Origin: Rhypophila decipiens
Taxonomy: Eukaryota; Ascomycota; Sordariomycetes; Sordariales; Naviculisporaceae
Length of the DNA stretch: 64,000 bases
Assembly: GCA_033297075.1 (NCBI GenBank)
Contig: MU858103.1
Span: 62,001 to 126,000 of the forward strand
Direction of reading: 5' to 3'
Shown here: positions 1-11,769 of the stretch, one piece after another
How positions within the stretch are numbered: the first letter of the stretch is position 1
How the letters are laid out: each line of letters starts with the position of its first letter
Notes under the pieces: generated by a model
The model's input: the letters and a program-made list of their open reading frames with translations, nothing else
Told to the model about the DNA's origin: nothing
The model's database searches: none
Position numbers and translations under genes: made by a program

Positions 1-48
1 TCCATCGTTGCCATCGATGGGCCCCGCGTTCGATTCGCGGCTGACGCA
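1..48 (+). tRNA. tRNA-Gly (anticodon GCC), 3' part; 5' end outside window
   Basis: Seen by folding. An anticodon stem of 5 bp (3-7 with 15-19) closes a 7-base loop (8-14) with T33 followed by anticodon GCC at 10-12. A 4-base variable region (20-23) precedes a perfect 5-bp T arm (24-28 with 36-40) with loop TTCGATT, then the seven 3' acceptor bases (41-47) and discriminator A48. The D arm and 5' acceptor strand lie before the window. No CCA is encoded, as expected for a eukaryotic nuclear gene. Confidence 0.9.
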
Positions 49-51
49 ATC

Positions 52-64
52 TTTTGGGTTTTTT
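52..64 (+). terminator. RNA polymerase III terminator of the tRNA-Gly gene
   Basis: Runs of four T (52-55) and six T (59-64) begin four bases after the tRNA 3' end. This is the standard Pol III termination signal. Confidence 0.75.
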
Positions 65-530
65 GTTCTTATTTTCTTCAGTCACGACTCCACAGCTCAA
101 AAGAACGGCGTTTAAGATTTTGGCGTTTTTTCTGTCTTTTGCCCAACATTCTTCGCCACTTGACACCCCAAGGATATCGGAGTTCGGAAGAGTTCAGGCC
201 ACCGAACCGGCTGCCAGGGTCCACACCCCGCATTACGCAAGCCTTCTTGGCACTGCCCGCTTGAGCGTTAACCCCATAGCGTGACCCGCCCTGTGACGCA
301 GCTTGCTTTGGGTGGTGTGAGTGGCAAGTGAAAGGTTCCCAAAGTCTTTCTCAGTCTGGACCATTCATCAATCATCACTCGCTCAATCAACGACCTTTTC
401 TCTTCTCCAAAATCCAAACACTCTCACAAAAACTTTTGTGTATCGATCGCATCGCGCAGTCAACCAAAACATCTGCTCTTTCACCCTAAATCCTAGGCCG
501 TTTCATAATCGAGCCGCGCACAATATCGCT
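65..530. other. Intergenic/5' leader between tRNA-Gly and the Pmp3 gene
   Basis: No convincing coding sequence. The region just before 531 is C/T-rich with many CAA/TCA words, typical of a filamentous fungal 5' leader. An open frame enters the Pmp3 start codon from upstream, but the family N-terminus starts at the ATG at 531. Confidence 0.6.
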
Positions 531-1151
531 ATGTGCTCGACCGACATCTTCCTCGGCTTCTTGGCCCTTTTCTTCCCACCACTTGCAGGTTAGCACCGCT
601 TCCCATCGCCTGATCGCTTCCTCGTCTGGTGGCTAGTCAATGATAACTTTGCGATACTAACTTTACATCAAATAGTCTGGGTAAAATGCGGCATCTGCTC
701 CGCTGACTCGATTATCAACATTCTCCTATGCTGTCTAGGCTACGTACGTCATCCTGCTCGTTCCATTCCAACTGTTTCCCCAACTAACCCTTCGGTCGTC
801 TCATAGCTCCCCGGTTTGATACACGCGTGGTACCTCATCGCGAAATATCCAGAGCCAAGCTACGAATACTCGGGGCCCCTCGACGCCGAAAATGGCCGCG
901 GTCAATACTATGTCTTTGTCCGTGGGGACGGCCGCCATGTCCAACGCCAACAACCCAAGCCTTTGAACAACCAGGGCGCCATGAACTACGGGACTGCCTC
1001 CACGTCGGCGCCTGCGCAGCACAAGCCGCAGCAATCTGGCCAGGTTGCTGTCGCGAACCACGACGACGCTGCGGGACCGAGCAACGGCCCGCCACCTCCG
1101 AGCTACGCCCAGGTCGTGGCTGGGGACCATAAAGTGCAGACCCAGGATTAG
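531..1151 (+). CDS. Pmp3/RCI2 family plasma-membrane proteolipid (UPF0057)
   Basis: Three exons: 531-588, 676-743 and 807-1151, giving 156 residues. Both introns are GT-AG. Residues 1-52 are a complete Pmp3 domain: a short N-terminus with MCSTDIFLGF, a first membrane span at about 6-20, the conserved Cys-containing turn around KCGICSADSIINILL, and a second span ending in LGYLPGLIHAWYLI. Family members are small plasma-membrane proteolipids affecting membrane potential and salt/cation tolerance. The C-terminal roughly 100 residues are hydrophilic, Gln/Pro-rich, and end in a PPPPSYAQVV stretch that resembles a PPxY ubiquitin-ligase docking motif (inference). The start was chosen by family N-terminus; the upstream open frame has no family similarity. 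Confidence 0.9.
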
Positions 1152-1848
1152 TGGTCACCTCCTGAGGAGAGTGGCTATGGGGGGAGTGTCGGCACTGGAC
1201 GGGACGACCGTCGGGGTCGGGATCTGTCGTGGTGGCATTGGGGGCTAGATTTAGGACGACAAGGCGGTAGGCAGAGGAGGATCTCGGGCTGGATTCCCTG
1301 GGTGGGAAAGCGTCGGTGATTCAACATCTCTTCTTCATCGTCTTTCGGTTTGTCTTGGTCTGGTGAGCCTTTGGAGCGGATCTGGGCTTTGTTTGGGTTT
1401 ATGATACACGTGCATGGATTGATGGGCGGGGTACTTGTTTGTTTATTTGCTTCTGGTCACAGAGGACGGCGTTTTGGGGGATCTAATTGTTCACGACCGA
1501 GCCGTGCAATGTATTTGTGGCTTTCCTTTTCTTTACCTAACCTAGCTACCTATTTCCAAACGGGTCTGCCTCTTTTACCACTTGTCTTGGTCATTTCACG
1601 GGGAAACAATAGTGCTTGTGGCATAATGTGAGCAAAGGCCCTTGTCTCGGTTTACGAGTTTTCAAACCCGCAATGCTAATTCTGTAAACTACAGACCACA
1701 ATCTTCCAAAGTACCAATCATTCTTCTCTGCCTGTCTATCTCTCGTGAAAGTCGTTGGAAGACGTTAGCTAACCATGTCTCCAACCCATTTCTCCTCCAT
1801 TGACAGCAGCATACCCATATTCTTCAAGCAGTATCTTGGAATCTCACT
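1152..1848. other. 3' flank between convergent genes
   Basis: About 700 bp between the Pmp3 stop codon and the stop codon of the minus-strand hypothetical gene. It probably holds the two 3' UTRs. No ORF with recognisable features. Confidence 0.5.
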
Positions 1849-2970
1849 TCACGTCGGCTTAAAAGCACCCGACTTGATATCCTCATAGGCCCACCTCAAC
1901 CAGTTATGATATTCCACCTCGAGGTGTTCACTCAGCCCTTGGACGACGTCATCTGGTGTTGCGTCGGGCATCCACATGGCCAGTATGGCTTCTATGCCGC
2001 TTCCCCTCTTTCCATTTCCAGTTTCTGAAGTTGAGCCATCATCACACCCTTCATCGGCGGCTATGTCTCTATAAGCGTAGTGTAAATTGGCAATGACTTT
2101 TTCGGACCCGTCCATGAGGGTCTCGTCGCCTATCATTTGGAGGGGGTAGTCTTTTAGGGGGTGCATCCAGGGCTTTTTTAGGGAGTGGGAGTCGTCTGGA
2201 GGGACGGGCATGAAGCGGGGGACACGAGAGTCTGTCATTAGGGGGCCCCATGGTTCGAGAACCTCACCGCGCAGAGTGCCGTCGGGATTGGGGGTCAGGT
2301 TTATGCCGTAGTGTTCTGGGTGGCCTTGCATTAGGTTGGGCGAGGAGGGGGTGAATGCGCTGTTTAGGAACCAGGATAGGAATGTGGTGGATGTGTAGTT
2401 TTGGAGTGAATTGCAGGGTTGGGCTGCGACGAGGTGGGATTGGGATAGTTTGAGCTTGTATTTTCTGGGATTGTTGGAACTGGAATTGGCGGCGGTGTTG
2501 AAGGGGTAGGAGGAGGATGCGAGGATCGAGTGCCATTCTTTGGTGCCGTCGTGGATTTCATCTTTTAGGAGGGCGCGCAGGCGGGCTGGGCCGAGGAGGG
2601 ATTTGAGTTTCTTGAGGGCTCGTCTGGCGTGGAGGAGCTCGAGGGAGGGGGTTGAGAGGTGAGGTTGTTGTTGTTGTTGTTGTTGTTTGCTGGGGATTAT
2701 TGTTATGGCGAGATCTGGGACACTGGTTGAGTGGTCGTTTGGAGGTAGTGATTCGGACTCGTGATACTGGATTCGAGGTGGTGGGTTGGAGTTGGAGTCG
2801 GGGTTTTGTTGGGTCGAGATTTTGAGCATGTTGTCGTCGTCCTTCTCGTCCTCGGATAACGGCGAGTAGTTGTATCGAGGGTAGGGGAGCATCCGGCAGA
2901 GGCCGAGGGTCGCCGCTATGAAGAGGACGGCCCCAAGACGGAGCATGGCAGTTGACATGTATACTTGCAT
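1849..2970 (-). CDS. Conserved hypothetical protein with N-terminal membrane/secretion segment
   Basis: Single open frame of 373 residues; I do not recognise a family. The N-terminus is hydrophobic (roughly residues 5-27, LRLGAVLFIAATLGLCRML), so it is either a signal peptide or a type II anchor. A low-complexity region follows with an acidic patch, a Gln run (residues about 94-100, encoded by repeated TTG/TTGTTG on the plus strand) and many Ser/Asn. The C-terminal half looks globular, with a segment including EVLEPWGPLMTDSRVPRF and a terminal WLRWAYEDIKSGAF. The ATG at 2970 is used; a second in-frame ATG four codons later (MSTAML) is equally possible. Confidence 0.7.
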   Translation of the reverse strand: MQVYMSTAMLRLGAVLFIAATLGLCRMLPYPRYNYSPLSEDEKDDDNMLKISTQQNPDSNSNPPPRIQYHESESLPPNDHSTSVPDLAITIIPSKQQQQQQQPHLSTPSLELLHARRALKKLKSLLGPARLRALLKDEIHDGTKEWHSILASSSYPFNTAANSSSNNPRKYKLKLSQSHLVAAQPCNSLQNYTSTTFLSWFLNSAFTPSSPNLMQGHPEHYGINLTPNPDGTLRGEVLEPWGPLMTDSRVPRFMPVPPDDSHSLKKPWMHPLKDYPLQMIGDETLMDGSEKVIANLHYAYRDIAADEGCDDGSTSETGNGKRGSGIEAILAMWMPDATPDDVVQGLSEHLEVEYHNWLRWAYEDIKSGAFKPT

Positions 2971-4898
2971 GTTCGTATTGCGACTGCGAGCTGTTTACGA
3001 GTTGAGTGGTGGGGATAATTTCGAGTCACTCAAGCCTCGGAACCATGAAGCTGGCAGTCATGGAAGGAACTCGGGTTCCGAAAGCTTTATACACATGCTC
3101 ATATCTTTGGCACCTTCCCCTCTTCTGGACACCTGCCTCGCACGATGCCAACATAGCTACCCAGTCGCAGCTGCATGGCACAGAAACGGCGTGTCATTCG
3201 GCTAGGATTCTTTCATCGGGTGGTCGACATAATCCGAAACAAATCCTCCCCCAATACACAGTCACCTCGTTCATGTTCTATCCCGTTCCCGTGGTCATGG
3301 ACGAGTGTAACAAGGACGAAAGTGCACACTGGCACCGTCACCAACTAGGATGGGATATAATCCACTGGGCCGCTGCCGAACATGCAGTTATGCAGCATTC
3401 CTGGCCGAGTGTAGTTACATACGAGACCATATCCAGAGTGACTGGGAATTTAGGTGTTACCCGTACAGCTTCGGATGTTGATATTCGCCTTGACAGCAAA
3501 TACAGATATGCACTGGGGAAAAGGTTCCGGGCCAATCAGCGCGATTCTTTCTCATGTACATGTAGTAGAGTCGTATACATGATCTAGGCTTGTTGGTTCA
3601 TGATTATACAAGCCCCCCTAACCTGCGATAGAGGCCAACCCATCACACACACCACGTCATGTGTGTAATGTCTACAATCAGAAACCTCCGATGGAATCAT
3701 GGAACCCCGCCAGACTCCAGTCCCAGAAGAATGAATGGGCACGAGATTTGATATTTACACATTTCGAACCCCCAAAGGCGAATCCTCCTTTGAGCCTCTC
3801 TCTGGTCCACTAGCAACAAGTAGCCATACACCACGTCTCTTCATGGCTTCCCAATAAAACGCCCCATGAATGCATAGAATGGCTACCTTTATCCCGATCC
3901 CTTCATCTCTGCTACACCTACTCTTAAAGTCGATCTGGGATCCACGCCCATGGTAGAGGGTCATGGGAAGAACGCCTCATTCTCATCTGTGTAAAGATTC
4001 AGTCATCTGCCCGCTTATGGCGTCCATTGCTTCTACTTTCTCCTTTCTCTTTCACCGGTTAACAGAGCATGTGAGGGTTTCAGTTAGTTACACGACGAAT
4101 CCTTCAGGTCGAGAGGCACATACTAACTAACACACGGGCACAGCAGATAGACTATCGATCTCATTATCCGAGAGGAAGTGGAAATATTCACACCAGCACG
4201 CCGCGGACTCAAGTAATCAACAAGTCTCAAGTCATCATTTGACAGCCATGCAAGTTATTCGGATTCATAAATTCAATAAAGCACTACAGTACCACGTACG
4301 TTATCTACAAACCGTGTCTGTGCTTGTCAAGATGTCGGGAAGGATCACCCAATATTTCAAATCATTCTTCACCTATTTACTCAGTAACCCAAGAACATCC
4401 CAGTTTCGGTACAGAGTACAGACCGGATATCAATACGGGGACAGGTTTAAATCCACAAAGTAAAAGAGATACCGTGCCGCATGCCGGTCCGTCAGGCAGT
4501 TGCCATTTGATGATTGATATTACCAGAAGCAGAAAGCATCCGAAGAGTCCGAATGACCGTATTGTACCCAAAATGTGGCCACGACCTAACACTAACGGAT
4601 CACACCTCTGGGCACATTGGGTTATTCACACAGTAAAAAAAGAAGGGTAGACCGTGCCATAGCAACACAGATGCGCAAGTATTCACAAGTCAAGATCCAT
4701 GTCATGAGTGAGCGGGTGGGGGTTAAAAGTTGAATTATCAAAGTCCTCCGCTAAACTATTTCAGTCACTATGGAAATTCCAGCCTTTCATGGGCCAAATG
4801 ACCGAAATTTCATAGTTGAAGAACGCATCGCCAGTCATGTCCCAAAATGGCATCCCAGGTCCCAGTTCAAATCAACCTACTCACCCAGGCCCCCCATC
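2971..4898. other. Gene-poor intergenic region, 1.9 kb
   Basis: The region contains a few open frames up to 193 codons (3006-3587, plus strand). None shows a signal peptide, a domain-like hydrophobic pattern or convincing splice sites. It is probably the shared flank of the hypothetical gene and the 3' side of arb1. Confidence 0.45.
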
Positions 4899-6552
4899 CT
4901 AGACATCCATCTCTTCTCCATTATCCACGGGAATACCGGCCAAGGCCTCCTCCTGGTAGTTGGGGCTGTGGATGCTGGGCGCAGGGCGACGGTCGGGGAC
5001 AGGCTCCTTGAACTTGACCATCAACTTCTGCGGCAAGAAGGTATAAAATGTCGGGAGCAGCTGCCTGACACTCTTGATGAACTTGAAGCCACCGGCATTC
5101 ATCGTGCAGACCGTCATCTGGATCGTCTGGCCAACCTTGAGATCCTGCAGGATGCTCTCGTCCAGGATGAACTTCACTTCCCCCGTGATGGAGAGAGCCT
5201 CGTTCAACGAGTTATCGTATCCATCCATGAGATCCTTGGGCCGCACCGTGATGAATCCACAGGTCTGGAGCTTGACGCCTATGGGCTTCAGATGATTGGA
5301 AGCAGAGCGGAACCAGGACCGGGCTCTATCGTTGGCGAGCGAGATGTTGACAATCTCAAAGGTGCCCTCCTCAGTATCGACGACCGCAGCATCTGGACCA
5401 GTGAGAGACTTGCCCAGCTCCGGGTCAAGCAGGATGGCAACCGCGGTACCAAATATAACGCGGGCAGTGGGTCCATCAAGCGGCTTTTGGTCCACCTGCC
5501 AGTCGCTGTCCTCACGGATAGCAATTACTTCCTCCTCGGGTCCGTCGCAGAAGAGGTATGCTGCGGCAGTGTTGAAGGCGCCAGGAAGTTTCGAAGTGAC
5601 TTTGACAACAGTAGGCATTTCGTCCAGCGCAGTCTCGCAAACCTTTTGGGCCTTTCTGACGTCTTCGACGTACTCGAGACAGACCTCGTGGTGCTCAACA
5701 TACTTGAGAAAGTTGAAGATTGTCTCCACTCCCATGCGATACAGCGACTCGTCCGAGACGGCAAGGTCGGATATCTCTACCGAGCTGGACATGGTGTTAG
5801 CACGGGTACATTTCGAAATGTGACTTTCCGTCCCTATACTTACCAGAATCCGGCAGCGACGCCAGCGAAGTCGACCTCCCAGTGCTCGGGGTGCTCCGGG
5901 TTGTACCAGCGGCGGTCCTGCTTGACATCACCACGCTGGACCACATCGTCGGCTGTGATCTCGCGGACCTCTGCCTTGGACAAGCCCTCCAAGTCCTCAG
6001 GGTCGACTTTCCTGGTGCTTTGGAATTGGCGTGTGGTACAGTCGACGCCGCCGAGGGCTAGATATCTTGAAAAGACGACGTCCCGCTCACTATCCATGCG
6101 GCGGCGGGCGCGGAACCGCTGGATGCACTCCTCAATGCGGTCCACAAAGGGTCTGTCGAGGGGATAGATGACCGTCTTTTCCTCCTCGTACTCCTTCGGC
6201 GTCAGAGGTGGGTCGCAGAAGAATTCTGTAAGCCCGAGATACGTCAGCAGGACATTACTATGACAGACAAACACAGCCCCCAAGGGCAGTGACTCGTTGG
6301 CGTACCTTCAAAGCCGGTCGCTTTCTTCTTGCCGCCTTTACGGCCGCGAGACTTCTTCTTCTTGGCGGGTTCTGAGTGCTGGACGAGGACGGTGCTTTTG
6401 CCCTCGCCCTCGCCCTCGCCCTCGCCCGGCTCTTGAGGCTGTCCCTCGGGATCCTTGTTTTCCTCTCCACTCTGGCCGTGGGTTTCACTCAAATCCAGCT
6501 TAGAAACCTCATCCTCGACCGTGGCGGAGTTGTTCTCTGGCGCTGAGGCCAT
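4899..6552 (-). CDS. arb1: Argonaute siRNA chaperone (ARC) complex subunit Arb1
   Basis: Exons (minus strand) 6552-6306, 6225-5844 and 5784-4899, total 504 residues. Junctions are GTACGC...TTACAG and GTAAGT...CCAG, with a gctaac branch site in intron 2. Residues 1-82 are acidic and contain an EG repeat (43-51) and a Lys-rich basic patch (64-77). The Arb1 core begins at TGFEEFFCDPPLTPKEYEEEK, continues through the IEECIQRFRARRRMDSER helix, and runs to the C-terminus. In fission yeast Arb1 joins Argonaute and Arb2 in the ARC complex and promotes heterochromatin through siRNA handling; in filamentous fungi the protein likely acts in quelling or heterochromatin (inference). The first ATG in a good context after in-frame leader codons was chosen. 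A long antisense frame over the gene is a codon-bias shadow. Confidence 0.85.
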
Positions 6553-9414
6553 CTTGACAAGTCCTGCGCTAGCTTCAAATGCGGTGTGACTGGACGGGTA
6601 GTAATTAATGGTGGGGGCTGTGAAGCTCTTTCTCAACTTTGATGTCCTGACAAGGGCAGGTCGGAAGTGAAAGCGATCTTGACTAGCAAGCTAGTCACAA
6701 GAAGAATGAAGGGCGTGCAGCGGTAAGGTGTTGACCCTCTCTCGCTAAGCTGCGAGGGAAAGCAGTGCGATGGAGTAGACAAGTGAGAGCGGGGATGGTT
6801 GACAATGTGGAAGAGGCTCGTGAATTGGGTTCAGCGGCAGTGGGAAATTGGATGCTGAGCTATCAGTAACTACCAAACTACCCAAGGTTCAGATGAAAGC
6901 ATGTGCGAAATCGTGGCTTCACCGGTTTCAGACCGGGTATGGACATCTGGATGACAACAATTCCAACACACATGGCATCCAGTTGTGCCTAGGTGAGTCT
7001 TGGGGCTGTGATGATATGTTCGATCAAGATTAGACGGTGGAATCTCAACCACGCTGTTGCTGCAGAGCAATTTGTTTGACAGGCAAGATGGAAGCTGCTT
7101 CGGCTTGACAAGCAGGACCTTCCCGCGCCGGCAAACCCGCGACACAGTTTGCGTTTGTCCGTTTGCTCCTGGCAGCTTTTGGGGGAAGGTGCGCCTTCCA
7201 CAAAGAGGTGACCCACCACCTGCCTGGGCATCACCAACAGAAGCGATCTCGAGGAAGGCATCTTCCCAGCCAGGTTCCTCAGCAACAGAAGCCGGTCTGG
7301 CTCACATGCCGTCGTCTGAAGGTCCAGGATAACCGCCAGAACAGACTAGCAGCAGGCAGCGCCGCCTCACGTCCCGCGAATCCAACAAGATATTAGATCA
7401 AAGCCTCAATGAAGTCTCTCCTAGCTCCCTCTGCCTAACCCCACGATCAAGGTAAGCAGATATGATTCGTCAAGCATCAAAGTCGTTGGACGAGGCAACT
7501 CCCACACTGAGGGCTAACATCAACGACCAAGCTTGATTGTTTCCCCCTGCATGTGTTGCCTTCAAGCAGTCCGCCCGTTGTTTCGGGTAAGAAACAGGCT
7601 GCATGATGCATCAGTGACTGTCCAAACAAGCAAAACTCTGGCGAGTAGTGAGGATATGGAAAAGTATGAAAGACATATGCGAAGATGTGCGTTTATTTGC
7701 TGGCGGCAATCCAGGGGGCCGGTCACCTGCCGAAGGCATCTGTCGACGGCCTCCGAGTGGATCTTATTTCTTGGGCTGAGGTAACCGACGCCAACAGATG
7801 CCACTCTGCCCGACCCAAGCAGATAACAAGCCAACGATATCATTCTCCAAGCAAAGAGATCCCAGAAAATACATTACCAACGAAAGGAAAGTGATAACCA
7901 ACGATGGAGAATGACAATATCGAAGCTGCCCAACTCGAACATGTCAAATCTCGCTGGAGTTGCCCGGAAACTGCCGAATGTCCAACTTCCCCATTCGTCA
8001 AAAATACGGGGCGCCGGAGCCGGAGAAATGATAAGAGCTGAATGGTGGCAACCATGTTCAGCACATCAGAGGACTGTAAAAGCTTTTCTCCATCTGAGAT
8101 GTGTGGTTACTCCCGTCGTCATCGCCATGTGTGACACTCCCACCAGCATGGGTACGTCGTGGTCAGTGAGTGACAGTGAAGATCATATTGCCCCTTCCGT
8201 CTTCAACTCTGTAGAACAGAGTGACTCTGACGCGTGTCAGGATAGGGTCGAGTGATCAGGTCGTGGCTTCACCCTCTTTCATATTGTGCTCAGCTTCAGC
8301 GATTATCCCCTGTCGACTTCGCATCCACTGTCTGTTTTGAGAATGGGTGAGGCAAAAAGGGAATAGGAATTAGAGCACAGAGCAATTAGTTCTCCTGCAT
8401 GACATTGTATTCCGTTGGGTGTGTTAGAACATGCATGTCGTAGGCAATGTCGCTCGCCGTATGCTGCGGACAAGGGAAAATGCAATGAAGGCGATGGGAA
8501 AGCATGAGATGAGTGGACGAGGCAGAATGGGAAATGTGGCTGTGAAGACGGGAATTCCTGTGTCACCCATTTTAACTGGCCGGCACCACCTGTCGGTTGA
8601 GTGAGGGGGTACCTAACGCCGGGCAGCCAACGCCACTGTACCTAGACCGCCAACTCCCGGCACGCATCATCGCCAGCGCCACAGCAGGTACCGCCCTGAC
8701 CCTCCTGGTATCCAATGTACACGTGTAAATGGCGCAGTTGAGGATTACAACCCCTTTTGTACCGCTGGGAGCGAGAAGAATTGGGTGAGAAGCCATGCTT
8801 CGCATCTCCTGTCCAAGCCCCCAGTAAGCGATCCTATTGGCGCTGCCTCCTCTTTTCCGACGCGGAGCTATTGAGCTGGAGCCACTTGGTATGCGCTGAA
8901 AGAATGGTACTGTAAAGACTGGGAGAAGGGGAAAAGGAACCAGAATGGATCTGGACTGGGATGATATCCAGAATGCAATGCGCTGCGGTTGAACAGGCGG
9001 AACTTCCATGGAAGTCGTCTCCTTCTCCCCCAAAACACACGTGTGTCACTCCGCCTCCCTTACACATCCCATCTGAGTAACTCTCCTTTCTGCTGGTAAA
9101 CCGTATCTCCTTTTTTTATTAGAAAAACGCCGCATCCCCTACACCATCTCACCGAGGTTTCTTTGTTTTTAACCTTCATGTCTCAATTAACTGCAACCGC
9201 TCCCACATCCAATTCTATTGACCAAAAGGTTGTGGGCGGTGGTCCATGCAACAGCAGCCCGACAGCCCCGACAGCGGCCCGTTCCCGAACTCACTCCCCA
9301 GTTGTCCCTCTCCATCTTTACCTTTATGAAGGATCGCTCTGTATCGGCAGACTTCCAAAAGATAAAGCCTCGAAGCGCCGTCTCGGCAAGATCCTCAAGC
9401 TTGCGGCTCAGAAG
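6553..9414. other. Large intergenic region, divergent promoters of arb1 and the inositol kinase
   Basis: About 2.9 kb with only short, featureless open frames on both strands. The stretch just before 9415 contains C/T-rich leader-like sequence. An in-frame ATG at 9178 opens into the kinase frame, so part of this may be transcribed as 5' leader. Nothing else recognised. Confidence 0.45.
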
Positions 9415-10776
9415 ATGGCGAACACTCGAGCGATTCCCAACCGCGCTGACCTAAAGCCCTATAATTTTGCCGTCGCTGGACAGTAAGCGCTGCATTCCCC
9501 TCAACGGCAGCCTTGCGCGCCGACGGTTGTGATACTAATTTAAGGCTCTCCCTCTAGCGAAGGCACTCTTTGCGACCCAGATGGCGAACTCTTCATCAAG
9601 CCATGCACCAAGCAGGAGATCGAATTCTACAACTCGGCCCTGAAACATCATGAGGCGTTCGCAGAGCTCATGCCCGAATTCTACGGCACCCTTAGCCTCA
9701 GCGATCCGAGCGACGTGGAGACATTAACCGAGAACGTCCCGCAAGTGGCGACGGATCAAGTGTTGCAAGCTGTCCAGGAAGCAGCGACAACATCAGAGGT
9801 CCCCAAGGAATGGAAACCCAACAAGAACCGCAAAATCCCAACGAACACATCGGTCGTGCTGAAGAACGCGGCGTATGGGCACAAGCGGCCCAACATTCTC
9901 GATGCAAAACTCGGATCGCGGCTTTGGGCCGACGATGCGCCGATGGAGAAGAGGAAACGGTTCGACGAGATCACCAAGGTGACCACAAACGGATCCCATG
10001 GCTTCCGCATCGCGGGCATGCGCGTGTATAAAGGCTCGGAAAACCCCGAGGAGCTGGACGCCGAAGGATACAAGGTCTACGGCAAGGACTACGGCAGGCT
10101 CACGGTCACGCCGCAAAACGTTGTACAGGAGATGAAGCGCTTCATCTTCAATCCCCAGGCTGGCATCGACGAAGACCTTGGGAAATTGATTGCTGGTGCT
10201 TTCGTCGAGGATCTGAGGCACGTGGAGAGAGTTCTTGCGGCCGAGGAGAGCAGGATGTACAGCGCCAGCCTGCTGTTCACGTTTGAGGGCGACGGGGATG
10301 CCCTCCGCGCCGCTATCCAACACGTCAAAGAGGCTGACCAGGCCCGGAAGGAAGCTTTGATGAAAAGGCTTCCCGGTCTGTCTGCCTCCCGTGTCGACAG
10401 CGGCATCGTTATGGACGACGATGGAGAACTGATTGCTGAAGTAGGCGAGAAATACGTTACCTTTGCCACCGACGGCGACGCCCAGATCCTGAGCCAAGTG
10501 CTTCCCAGTCCGCTGGAGGAACATATCAAGGTGCTGGAGATGGGGAGCGATGGGGCTTTTACCACGCCCGCTGCTCTGAGCGAGCTTGAGGAGGGAAGCG
10601 AGATGGACGAGGGCTGTGATGATTCCGAAATCTCGAGCTACCCGCCCATCTACTCGATCAAGCTCATCGACTTTGCACATGCGACCTGGGTTCCTGGCCA
10701 AGGGCCTGATACGAATGTTTTGTTTGGCGTCCGGAGTTTGATCAAGATCTTTGAGGAGCTCTCTGACACGAACTAA
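9415..10776 (+). CDS. Inositol polyphosphate multikinase (Arg82/IPK2-like)
   Basis: Exons 9415-9482 and 9558-10776, giving 428 residues. The intron joins VAG|H with GTAAGC...CTCTAG and creates the family AGHEGTLCDPDG start of the kinase domain. Diagnostic motifs are PNILDAKLG (PxxxDxKxG inositol-binding motif, residues 134-142, Lys140), SASLLFTFEGD (SLL-type motif, about 258-268) and LIDFAHATW near the C-terminus (metal-binding DFA equivalent). The family phosphorylates Ins(1,4,5)P3 stepwise to InsP5 and supports transcription and arginine regulation in yeast. An acidic linker (about residues 295-385) separates the SLL and DFA motifs. ATG 9415 was chosen because the family begins shortly before LKPYNFAVAGH; ATG 9178 would add 79 residues without recognisable similarity. 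Confidence 0.9.
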
Positions 10777-11769
10777 GTGATCGGTAATGAGGGCCTACGA
10801 ACGTCACGACCATCTGGCTTGAGGAGTTTTTGCTCTGGGGCGTGCAGCCTTGGGCGCAGCACACAAAAAGGCGAGCATATTTGCATGTTAGAGGCATCAT
10901 GACCATGACGACCGTTTTGTTTTTCTGCTATTTCTACATGTTCTTCATCGTTTGTACAGGTTTTTTTTCCTTCTCATGATCTCCTGTCAAAGTCAAAGCA
11001 CACATCCACAGAATCAAGTCCGAATGGCTGATTCAAAATCCAATGGCCGCGGCCATCGCGACCGCGACCGCCAAAGCCGCCTCCTCGCCCATTCTCGAAA
11101 AATCGCCCATTCTCGAAAAAAGGGAAAGAAACAGAGGCCACAAAACCACCATACTGCCGGGGACGCTACCTCAACAAGCCATGACCATGTAAGAGAGGCA
11201 ACGCAGCTTCCCACTTATGTGGACGCCCTCGCTGCTTCACCAGCTGCTGTAGCAACGGCACTCTATACCCTGTCATATTGTAAATAGCAAGCGAAGAGGG
11301 CACACTACTCAACATTCAACAATTGACCAAGCGGCGGGTCGCGGGCTGTGAGACTTGCCTGGGTTTGCTCGCTTAAAACATGAAGACCAAAGACCGCCGC
11401 ACGTAGATAACGAGAATAAAAAAAAATGATGAAATATTCTAGATGATACTGTGATTTATCTGGGGCTCGTTTTTTCTCCCTCATGCTGCTAGTCCCGGTT
11501 CAGTTCCAATGCGTCTGAGATCGCTTACTACACGACTTTGTAGGTACCTCTCACTACGGCCTCAGCCCTTATCTTCCGTCTCCGTCTCGACTCTATACGA
11601 AACAGTGAGACTGCGCTCCCACCATGGCCTTTTTTTTGTGACTAACTTCCAAGTATACCAGAGTTGTAATTGAAACCAAACCACAAGAGTATTCCATAGA
11701 CCACTAGTCACTGTACACGGCGTATGCATATTCACCATTACACGTTAACTTGGACACTGTAAGTCTATC
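10777..11769. other. Intergenic region downstream of the inositol kinase
   Basis: About 1 kb. T-rich stretches soon after the kinase stop fit a 3' UTR. A short direct repeat of attctcgaaaaatcgccc/attctcgaaaa type occurs at about 11093-11118. No gene supported. Confidence 0.45.

Noticed and set aside
3006..3587. 193-codon plus-strand ORF
   Set aside because: No domain, no signal peptide; looks like chance in a gene-poor region.
4770..6167. 465-codon open frame on the plus strand
   Set aside because: It is antisense to arb1 exons, shows no independent family pattern, and spans the arb1 introns. Third-position GC bias explains it.
9178..9414. Upstream ATG for the inositol kinase adding 79 residues
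   Set aside because: The extra residues show no similarity and the family starts near the ATG at 9415.
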